DNA of 5,480 nucleotides from UBA6168 sp031426435 (GTDB lineage: Bacteria > Bacteroidota > Bacteroidia > Chitinophagales > Saprospiraceae). This document shows, piece after piece, positions 1-5,480 of this stretch. The stretch's first letter is position 1. Each line of letters opens with the position of its first letter. A program made the position numbers and the translations under genes. The stretch spans positions 1 through 5,480 of the forward strand of contig JANPLH010000479.1 of NCBI GenBank assembly GCA_031426435.1. Reading direction: 5' to 3'. The notes beneath the pieces were generated by a model that was not told where the DNA came from, searched no databases, and worked only from the letters and a program-made list of their open reading frames with translations.

Positions 1-927
1 GCTTACGGTATCATCAATCCCGGTACGGGCTATAAGGTGGTCATAGAAGGCCATGCCGATGAAATATCCTGGTTCGTCAATTTCATCACCGAAGAAGGTT
101 TTATCAACGTCATCAGGAATGGTGGTAGCGACCACCAGATAGCGCCCAGTAAGCGGGTCAATATTCATACACCTAAAGGTACCGTGAAGGGCGTTTTTGG
201 CTGGCCAGCCATCCATACCCGCACCGTCGAAGACAAGCTTACACCTAAACTTGACAATATTTTCATTGACATAGGAGCAAGGGACAAAAAAGAAGTGCTT
301 GAAATGGGCGTCCATGTTGGTTGTGTCATTACCTACGAGGACGAGTTCATGATGCTCAACGACCGGTACTACGTAGGCCGTGCCCTCGACAACCGTATGG
401 GTGGGTTTTGCGTAGCGGAGGTGGCTCGTTTGCTAAAGGAAAACAATATAGCACTGCCTTACACGCTCTATGTCGTAAACTCGGTGCAGGAGGAAATCGG
501 ACTGCGAGGTGCGCAAATGGTGGCTGACAACATCAAGCCAGACGTAGCAATTGTAACGGACGTCACGCATGACACTCACACGCCGCTGGTGGAGAAAAAA
601 ATCATTGGTGATGTGAAAGGCGGCGAAGGCCCTTCGGTAACTTATGCGCCTGCCGTGCACAACAAATTGCTCCAAATCATCCTTGATACGGCAGCTGAAA
701 AAGGCATTCCCATTCAGCGGGAAGCTGCTTCTCGTTCCACTGGCACAGATACCGATGCCTTTGCTTACAGCAATGGTGGGGTGCCATCTGCCTTGATTTC
801 ATTGCCCCTGCGCTATATGCATACGACCGTTGAAATGGCGCACAAGTCAGACGTAGAGAACGTCATAAAACTTATTTACGAATCCATCCAAAAGATTCAA
901 CATGGGCATAATTTCAAGTATTTCTAA
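1..927 (+). CDS. M42-family metallo-aminopeptidase, 5'-truncated by the window edge
   Basis: This is the C-terminal 308 residues of a zinc/cobalt-dependent aminopeptidase of the M42 family (FrvX/YsdC/TET glutamyl-aminopeptidase type), a cytoplasmic enzyme that removes N-terminal residues from peptides, often as a dodecamer. All expected metal and catalytic residues are visible, numbered from base 1: His18 and Asp20 in GHADE, bridging Asp130 in GRALDNR, Glu164-Glu165 in VQEEIGLRGA, Asp187 in VTDVTHD and His274 in RYMHTTVE. The spacing between them closely follows characterised family members. A GTDTDA segment also matches the family. Members are usually about 350-365 residues, so roughly 50 N-terminal residues lie upstream. 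The frame is open from base 1; the GTG at 37 is an internal valine codon, because the family-typical sequence starts before it. The gene ends with TAA and converges on msrB. Family assignment is firm; the substrate preference (Glu/Asp, Leu or other) cannot be read from the sequence. Confidence 0.95.
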   Translation, partial: AYGIINPGTGYKVVIEGHADEISWFVNFITEEGFINVIRNGGSDHQIAPSKRVNIHTPKGTVKGVFGWPAIHTRTVEDKLTPKLDNIFIDIGARDKKEVLEMGVHVGCVITYEDEFMMLNDRYYVGRALDNRMGGFCVAEVARLLKENNIALPYTLYVVNSVQEEIGLRGAQMVADNIKPDVAIVTDVTHDTHTPLVEKKIIGDVKGGEGPSVTYAPAVHNKLLQIILDTAAEKGIPIQREAASRSTGTDTDAFAYSNGGVPSALISLPLRYMHTTVEMAHKSDVENVIKLIYESIQKIQHGHNFKYF

Positions 928-960
928 GTGAGCACTGCTTGAATTCCTACCTCGTTTAAG

Positions 961-1016
961 CGCTAAAGCAGAAGGGCAAAATCGGTGTTATTCGATTTTG
1001 CCCTTCTGCTTTAGCG
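961..1016. terminator. Perfect 24-bp inverted repeat between convergent genes, likely bidirectional terminator
   Basis: Bases 961-984 and 993-1016 are exact reverse complements, separated by an 8-base loop (985-992). The stem is mixed: GC-rich in the middle (GAAGGGC) with AT-rich parts. It starts 33 bases after the stop of the M42 gene and lies 15 bases beyond the msrB stop on the other strand, which is where a shared terminator is expected. No clear T-tract follows the stem in either direction, so it is not a textbook intrinsic terminator. It could also protect 3' ends or be a copy of a dispersed palindromic repeat. The hairpin is certain; the function is inferred from position. Confidence 0.7.
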
Positions 1017-1031
1017 TCAAGTCAGTTCCGT

Positions 1032-1568
1032 TTATTGCTTTTCTGATTTTTCAAACCGCATGGAAGCAGAGTTCATGCAATACCGCAAACCAGTTGGCGG
1101 GGGACCATCGTCGAATACATGACCGAGGTGACCATTGCATTTGGCGCAACGGATTTCTGTGCGAACCATGCCGTGGGTGTTGTCCTCAATTTCAACAATG
1201 GCATGGTCGTTCACTGCCTTGAAAAAGCTCGGCCACCCACAGCCAGAATCGAATTTAGTATCGGAATCGAAAAGTGGAGCATTGCAGCCACGGCAGGAGT
1301 AGCGACCCAGTTCGTGGTTGTCCCAATAGGCACCTGTGTAGGCACGTTCAGTGCCAGCTTGGCGCAGCACCGTGTATTCCATCGGCGAAAGTTCGGCCCG
1401 CCATTGCTCGTCCGTTTTGATTATTTTTTGAATGGTATCTCCAGTTGGGCTGAGGTAGAAGCTTGCGCTGGCATTGGATGGCTCAGGTTGTTTGGTGGTT
1501 TGTGCCTTGTTGCAAGAGGCCGACAACATGATGGCGGATGTAAGAAGAATTGCTGCGAATGATTTCAT
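1032..1568 (-). CDS. msrB: Peptide-methionine (R)-S-oxide reductase MsrB, exported, probable lipoprotein
   Basis: This 178-residue protein reduces the R-epimer of methionine sulfoxide in oxidised proteins. The SelR/MsrB domain covers about residues 51-175. Zinc-site cysteines are C92/C95 (CRGC) and C141/C144 (CAKC). GCGWPSF carries C110, the usual resolving cysteine; H147 and H150 lie in GHLGHVF; catalytic C164 is in RYCMNSAS. Residues 1-18 form a signal sequence (MKSFAAILLTSAIML) followed by SASC, so C19 is a plausible lipidation site. The -3 residue is Ser instead of the usual Leu, which looser Bacteroidota lipoboxes tolerate; otherwise it would be cleaved as a soluble periplasmic protein. 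Residues 20-36 are a polar linker. I chose the ATG at 1568 because it begins exactly at this signal sequence. The frame stays open to 1622, but the extra residues would bury the signal and overlap a promoter-like box. No Shine-Dalgarno sequence is visible. No msrA lies in the window. The family call is firm; lipid anchoring is inferred. Confidence 0.95.
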   Translation of the reverse strand: MKSFAAILLTSAIMLSASCNKAQTTKQPEPSNASASFYLSPTGDTIQKIIKTDEQWRAELSPMEYTVLRQAGTERAYTGAYWDNHELGRYSCRGCNAPLFDSDTKFDSGCGWPSFFKAVNDHAIVEIEDNTHGMVRTEIRCAKCNGHLGHVFDDGPPPTGLRYCMNSASMRFEKSEKQ

Positions 1569-1602
1569 TTCGGATGATTGAATTGCGTTATTGACTGCAA
1601 AA

Positions 1603-1610
1603 CAAACATA
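1603..1610 (-). promoter_or_regulatory. Candidate Bacteroidota -7 box for msrB
   Basis: The - strand reads TATGTTTG here, an exact match to the Bacteroidota TAnnTTTG -7 element. It would start transcription about 25-35 bases before the msrB ATG at 1568. No TTTG/TTG -33 element is visible at the expected distance upstream, so the call is tentative. The rest of the gap to the neighbouring gene (1569-1686) shows only AT-rich sequence and an imperfect hairpin. Confidence 0.35.
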
Positions 1611-1686
1611 CGCTTTCAGCAAGGGTTTTGGATTTGCCTGTTATTGATTTCCTAAGATTCCTTTATGAAGGGAAGCAATAGAAAGG

Positions 1687-3669
1687 TCATTTTTCCAGCA
1701 GAACAACCACATCAACCTTTCTGTTCTGCCAATCTGGCCGGTCACCACCTGCTTCACCTTTACCTTCGATATAGACCTTGTCCACCTTAATGCCTTTATT
1801 TTTTAAAACAACACCGATGGCTTTTGCCCGTTTTTCTGACAATATCAAATTATAGGCATTTGAACCAATTTCGTCGGCATAACCAACTATTTCTACGCTC
1901 TTAATGGCTTTGCCATTGAAGGAAGTTAGGAAAAACTCCTCCAATTTTTCAATATCAGAGGGCTTCAGTTCTGCTTTGTCGAAATCAAACAATACCTCGT
2001 GATGAACTTCATTGGTGGGCATTTTTACTGGAATTGGAACCCCTTTTTCAACCAAAAGGTCGCCCATGTAGGTAGGTAGCTTGAACAACGGGTCCAGCAG
2101 CAAGTTCATGTGGTAAGAGGTGCGGTTTTCCCATACGGGTATTTCAAAATGATTTAGGTAGTTGTGGTAATCGTCTGCCCTGACTTCCACGTGTAGGGTG
2201 TCCCCTGCTTTGAGGCAAAGGAAAAACCGCCCTTCATCGTCCGTTTTTATGGGTAAACGGCCTTTCGCCATTACCGTGCACGGCACTGGTAAGTGGGTGA
2301 TAGAGTCCCTTACATAACCTTCAAAATAAGTGATTGGGTCGCTCGATAATTGGTTTGGCAGTTCAAATTGGTAGATGTCCATGCCGCCATGGCCTCCGCT
2401 TCGGTTGGAGGCAAAATAGCCTATTTTTCCATCGGGTGTTAGGTGAATGCCAAGCTCCCGGTACGACGAATTGACAGGTTTGCCGAGGTTTCTCGCAAAA
2501 CTCCAAGTTCCATTGGATGCCAGCCTTGACACAAATAGGTCTTGTTCGCCTAATCCCAAATGGCCAGTTGAAGAGAAATACAACACTTTTCCATCGTTGG
2601 TGATAAAAGGAGCTTCCTCATCCCCAGTTGTATTGATGTTGGAGCCAAGGTTTCCTGGCTCGCCCCAAACGCCTTCCTTGTTTTTGACACTTTTCCAAAT
2701 ATCGGTTCCACCAAGTCCACCTTCCCGGCTGCTGGCAAAATAGAGTGTATTTCCATCGCAACTGATGCTTGCCTGCGATTCCCAAGATTCGCTATTGGAG
2801 GCACCCTTGATTGGGCGGGCTTCGGTGAAATTGAGACCATCGGTAGTAGCCTCCCAAATGTCGCAGGGGCCGAGCACATCCTGCCGTTTGCAAGCGGTGA
2901 AAAAAATGCGCCTTCCATCCCTTACCATTGTCACCATTCCTTCATTTTCTCCAGTATTGAAATCTTTAACCTGTTCGGCGGAGCGCCAATCGCCCCGTGG
3001 ACGGGTGGAGGAGAAAAGGTTTTCGTCCGATTTGTCATTTTTGCGGCTGGTGAAAAATAAGGTATTTCCATCGTTGGTAATATAAGGGAAATACTCATCG
3101 GAACCCGTATTGATGGCACCTCCAAGGTTGGCTACTTCCTTGATTCCGAGGAACTGCAAGGAGTCGGTCGAAGCCCTGCACGAGCGCAAATTGGCTTCCA
3201 ATTGCTCGTAGTATTTTTCCTCAATTTTTCTTTCTTCAAGGCCGTTGTAGGCGAAATTCGTTGGGGACATCTTCTTTAAGCCTTCAAAAAGCTCAAAGTA
3301 CTTCAAGGCATCCTGGTATTTTCCGCGTTGGTACAGGATTTTGCCACATTCGAAATAAAGCGCACGAGAGAAGTTGGGGCTATTTTTCAGTGCTTTTTCG
3401 TAGTAAACGGCTGCTTCCTCATATTCGCCAGCCAATTCGTGGCAAGCCCCGGCACTGCGAAGCGCAGGTGAAAAATCAGGAAATTTCCTAAGCACTTTTT
3501 TGAAATGGGAAAGCGCCTCTTTGTACTTCAACTGAAGCAGCGCCACTTCGCCTTCATGGTGGATTTTAGCGTACTCATCCGGTATGATTTGAATAGTAGC
3601 AGGTTCTTGCTGCGCAAAGAGCGGCAACAGGAAGGCTGTAAACATGAAAGTGAGTAGGAGTCTTGGCAT
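1687..3669 (-). CDS. PorE-like TPR / PD40 propeller / OmpA-family outer-membrane-associated protein
   Basis: This 660-residue exported protein has four modules. Residues 1-19 are a signal peptide (hydrophobic LLLTFMFTAFLLPLFA, likely cleaved before Gln20). About three TPR units follow at 36-135. A PD40/WD40-like beta-propeller spans about 185-435, with five repeated blades of the type GNTLYFASSREGG..DIW (near 201, 252, 306, 360 and 414). A carboxypeptidase-regulatory-like fold lies at about 447-525, and an OmpA C-terminal peptidoglycan-binding domain at about 555-660. The OmpA domain keeps FDFDKAEL and the pair matching the diaminopimelate-binding Asp and Arg of E. coli OmpA: D599 and R614. 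This order of modules is that of PorE, a component of the Porphyromonas type IX secretion machinery that binds peptidoglycan, but Bacteroidota carry many paralogues with the same layout. Unlike PorE, it has no lipobox cysteine. The role is therefore a peptidoglycan-tethered periplasmic or outer-membrane scaffold; involvement in type IX secretion is a guess. The stop lies 118 bases upstream of the msrB start, on the same strand. Confidence 0.92.
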   Translation of the reverse strand: MPRLLLTFMFTAFLLPLFAQQEPATIQIIPDEYAKIHHEGEVALLQLKYKEALSHFKKVLRKFPDFSPALRSAGACHELAGEYEEAAVYYEKALKNSPNFSRALYFECGKILYQRGKYQDALKYFELFEGLKKMSPTNFAYNGLEERKIEEKYYEQLEANLRSCRASTDSLQFLGIKEVANLGGAINTGSDEYFPYITNDGNTLFFTSRKNDKSDENLFSSTRPRGDWRSAEQVKDFNTGENEGMVTMVRDGRRIFFTACKRQDVLGPCDIWEATTDGLNFTEARPIKGASNSESWESQASISCDGNTLYFASSREGGLGGTDIWKSVKNKEGVWGEPGNLGSNINTTGDEEAPFITNDGKVLYFSSTGHLGLGEQDLFVSRLASNGTWSFARNLGKPVNSSYRELGIHLTPDGKIGYFASNRSGGHGGMDIYQFELPNQLSSDPITYFEGYVRDSITHLPVPCTVMAKGRLPIKTDDEGRFFLCLKAGDTLHVEVRADDYHNYLNHFEIPVWENRTSYHMNLLLDPLFKLPTYMGDLLVEKGVPIPVKMPTNEVHHEVLFDFDKAELKPSDIEKLEEFFLTSFNGKAIKSVEIVGYADEIGSNAYNLILSEKRAKAIGVVLKNKGIKVDKVYIEGKGEAGGDRPDWQNRKVDVVVLLEK

Positions 3670-3733
3670 TGTTCACGGTTACTTGACAATTATAGGGTAT
3701 ACGGCCAAAAGAGGAAGTGTTTTCAAAATTGGG

Positions 3734-3765
3734 CCAAAATAGGCGGGATGAATGTTTTTTTCAAA
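3734..3765 (-). promoter_or_regulatory. Candidate Bacteroidota promoter for the PorE-like gene
   Basis: On the - strand a TTTG (3765-3762) is followed after 20 bases by TATTTTGG (3741-3734), one mismatch from TAnnTTTG. The spacing fits the -33/-7 arrangement known in Bacteroidota. Transcription would begin near 3728 and leave a leader of about 55-60 bases before the ATG at 3669. The spacer begins with a run of seven A. A second, weaker candidate, TATAATTG (3694-3687), would give a very short leader. This is pattern matching only. Confidence 0.3.
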
Positions 3766-3797
3766 AAATGTACCGAATACAGCTTTGTTCAAAACAA

Positions 3798-3830
3798 AAA
3801 GGCCAAGCCTCCATTGGAGGCTTGGCCTTT
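3798..3830 (-). terminator. Intrinsic terminator of the TonB-dependent receptor gene
   Basis: A perfect 15-bp stem (3798-3812 with 3816-3830) closes a 3-base loop and has the GC-rich core GGCCAAGCCTCC. Read on the - strand it begins 20 bases after the receptor stop codon and is followed directly by a T-rich run (TTTGTTTTG, after the three T that close the stem), the classic rho-independent form. In the + direction the stem is followed by AAGCAC, so it is directional for the receptor gene. It separates the receptor from the PorE-like gene downstream. Confidence 0.9.
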
Positions 3831-3849
3831 AAGCACACTAAATTGATTT

Positions 3850-5480
3850 TTAGAACCTAATGCTCAAGTTGCCATTGATCATTGTTCCCAATTGGCTGAA
3901 CTGTGAGCCGTTGTAACCAAGTATGTCGTAACGACCGCTGAAGCCCAAGAATCCACGAAGCAATGACTTATCTGTTTCATTCTTCAGATAGTCTTTCCCT
4001 TCTTGGTCAATACCTACGAGGTCCCATTTTGGAAGCACGTTCAGGATATTGTTTATACCAAGAGTAAAGGTCGCCTTCTTGGTGATGTCGTAGCTAACAA
4101 CCAAATCAGTTACTACCGCTGGCTCGAACTCGGCCTTGATATGGTTCATGATGGAACCGCCATTGTCGAGGTCTTGGAACTTCGTTGGTCCGAACAAAGT
4201 ATTGTACAAACCAACAGTCAGTTTGCCCATGGTGTAATCAAAACCAAGGATGGCTTTGTAAAGTGGACGTCCTTCTTCCAGCAAGGAAATAACTTGGTTG
4301 TTCAAGATAGTAGCACCAGCTTCTTTGATAGGAGCTGGGTCAGCAGGTGTTCCAACGATTTCATTCTTCAAAGTATAGTTGCCAGAGAGGCTAATGCCCA
4401 ATTTGCCAGCGCCTACTCCGAGGTTCCGATAGTTGGCAACAAAGTCAATACCATCGGTCTGTGTTTCAACACCATTGATGAAGAACTGGACAGAAGCCAA
4501 GTCGCCAGCCTTCAAGATTTGGTAAAGGTTTGATGTTGTGTCAGAAGAGGAAATGGAAGAACTGTAAACGATACGATCCTTGATGTTGATGTTGTAATAA
4601 TCCAACGAAACGTTGAAATTTTTAGCTGGGTTCAATCCTACACCAACTGAGATATTGGTGGACTTTTCAGGCGTCAACTTTGGTATTTCCAATTGCCTTG
4701 CAGCAGCGGAAAGGTTGTTGAAAAGACCGGAAAGTACGATGGTGCCTCCTGCAAAAGATGCCTGCGTTGACTGTGCGTATATCTGGTGCAAGCTTGGCGC
4801 ACGGAAACCCGTAGAAACGGAGCCACGCAGGATGATTTTATCTTCCAGCATCTTGTAGCGTGACGACACCTTCCATACAGTAGCATTACCAAAGTCGGAG
4901 TAATTCTCTGAGCGGACAGTACCGTTAATCAAGAAGTTTGGCGAAACGTCGAACCTTGCATCGAAATATAGACCAAGATTGAAACGAGAGTTTGTCGTTG
5001 CGTTTTCTGCCCTAATGCCAGGGAAGGAATTGGCGCCTTCACCGATATAGGAAGCTTCGTTACCAGCAAAAATCTGGTAGGTTTCGGAGCGAGCCTCCGC
5101 ACCAAACGCAATGCCGAATGCATCTGTGATGTCTTTGCTAACGTCAAGGTTGCTGACGATGTGGTTAAAGCTAAACCCACCCGGCTTGAAGGAAATTGGG
5201 CTGCTGGTGCCAAGGCCCCTGTTCACGGTGTTGTTGACGGAGTACAATTGTTTGTTTCCACCAATTGTAAGGCTGACGTCATGCTGCCAGCCATTGTGCT
5301 CATCTTCCACACCGACCGTTGCTGTGTAATCAGTGAGGTCACCCTCAAATGTTGGGACATAACCAATATAGCCAGCATAGATAGCAGGGTCGTCCTCTGG
5401 GAAAGCCAAAGTAGCTTCCGTGATATAGTTTTTGCCGCCATTGTCAGACCTTGAGTGGAGAAGCCCTCGGTCTTGCCTCC
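3850..5480 (-). CDS. TonB-dependent outer-membrane receptor, C-terminal part of the beta-barrel (5'-truncated)
   Basis: The visible 542 residues are the C-terminal barrel of a TonB-dependent receptor, which imports siderophores, vitamins, glycans or other ligands across the outer membrane using energy from TonB-ExbBD. Evidence: alternating amphipathic strands rich in Tyr, Asn and Gly; the family-typical segment ILRGSVSTGFRAPSLHQIY (about residues 216-234); FTLGINNILNVLPKWD near the C-terminus; and a final strand ending GNLSIRF, with the terminal Phe needed for BAM-dependent insertion. The signal peptide, any carboxypeptidase-like N-terminal domain and the plug lie beyond the right edge; relatives are often 900 or more residues. 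The frame has no stop up to base 5480. TTG at 5409 is an internal Leu codon, not a start. There is no SusD-like partner downstream and this barrel is shorter than typical SusC proteins, so a SusCD glycan system is not indicated. The substrate is unknown. The first dozen or so codons at the right edge may be out of frame (see findings). Confidence 0.93.
   Translation of the reverse strand, partial: RQDRGLLHSRSDNGGKNYITEATLAFPEDDPAIYAGYIGYVPTFEGDLTDYTATVGVEDEHNGWQHDVSLTIGGNKQLYSVNNTVNRGLGTSSPISFKPGGFSFNHIVSNLDVSKDITDAFGIAFGAEARSETYQIFAGNEASYIGEGANSFPGIRAENATTNSRFNLGLYFDARFDVSPNFLINGTVRSENYSDFGNATVWKVSSRYKMLEDKIILRGSVSTGFRAPSLHQIYAQSTQASFAGGTIVLSGLFNNLSAAARQLEIPKLTPEKSTNISVGVGLNPAKNFNVSLDYYNINIKDRIVYSSSISSSDTTSNLYQILKAGDLASVQFFINGVETQTDGIDFVANYRNLGVGAGKLGISLSGNYTLKNEIVGTPADPAPIKEAGATILNNQVISLLEEGRPLYKAILGFDYTMGKLTVGLYNTLFGPTKFQDLDNGGSIMNHIKAEFEPAVVTDLVVSYDITKKATFTLGINNILNVLPKWDLVGIDQEGKDYLKNETDKSLLRGFLGFSGRYDILGYNGSQFSQLGTMINGNLSIRF

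Noticed and set aside
1119..1562. 147-codon open frame on the + strand opposite msrB
   Set aside because: It lies wholly antisense to a gene with all MsrB catalytic and zinc residues. Its translation shows no recognisable fold and is explained as a shadow of the msrB codons.
1569..1622. Upstream extension of MsrB to a start at 1622 (196 residues)
   Set aside because: It would put 18 residues in front of a clear signal sequence and overlap a TATGTTTG box, so the ATG at 1568 fits better.
1643..1679. Imperfect hairpin just after the PorE-like gene as its terminator
   Set aside because: The 10-base arms have two mismatches and no T-tract follows on the - strand. It is too weak to call.
2550..2918. 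122-codon same-strand open frame inside the PorE-like gene
   Set aside because: It overlaps the propeller repeats in another frame. Its length is a side effect of codon bias in the real gene.
3755..3768. T7-C-A6 run as a small terminator or palindromic operator
   Set aside because: It is a low-complexity AT run with no GC stem. It is better explained as AT-rich promoter sequence.
4003..4533. 176-codon open frame on the + strand opposite the TonB-dependent receptor
   Set aside because: It is antisense to a well-supported barrel, and its translation has no family resemblance or associated start signals.

Overview
The window looks like ordinary chromosome from a member of the Bacteroidota. The evidence is an outer-membrane protein with a TPR / PD40 propeller / carboxypeptidase-regulatory-like / OmpA C-terminal layout, a large TonB-dependent receptor ending in Phe, start codons without Shine-Dalgarno sequences, and promoter-like boxes close to the Bacteroidota TTTG / TAnnTTTG pattern. 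Base composition is moderate, by eye a little under 50% GC. I cannot place it below phylum with confidence; a Saprospiria-, Chitinophagia- or Cytophagia-like organism would fit.

Layout from left to right. (1) The 3' part of an M42-family metallo-aminopeptidase gene on the + strand (1-927), whose start lies outside the window. (2) A short convergent intergenic gap holding a perfect 24-bp inverted repeat (961-1016), probably a shared bidirectional terminator. (3) On the - strand, an exported, probably lipid-anchored methionine sulfoxide reductase B (1568 to 1032). (4) Upstream of it on the same strand, a 660-residue PorE-like outer-membrane/periplasmic protein (3669 to 1687). (5) A 180-base gap containing a candidate promoter for that gene and a strong intrinsic terminator for the next. 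(6) The C-terminal 542 residues of a TonB-dependent receptor on the - strand (5480 to 3850), whose start lies beyond the right edge.

The three - strand genes share an envelope theme: nutrient uptake through the outer membrane, a peptidoglycan-tethered outer-membrane-associated scaffold, and repair of oxidised methionine outside the cytoplasm. The terminator after the receptor and separate promoter candidates suggest they are independent transcription units, not one operon. The M42 peptidase is cytoplasmic and merely convergent.

I found no mobile element, CRISPR array, RNA gene, toxin-antitoxin pair or defence gene, and no convincing new system. The items most worth a second look are the perfect inverted repeat, the PorE-like protein without a lipobox, the export of MsrB, and a possible frameshift at the right edge of the receptor gene.
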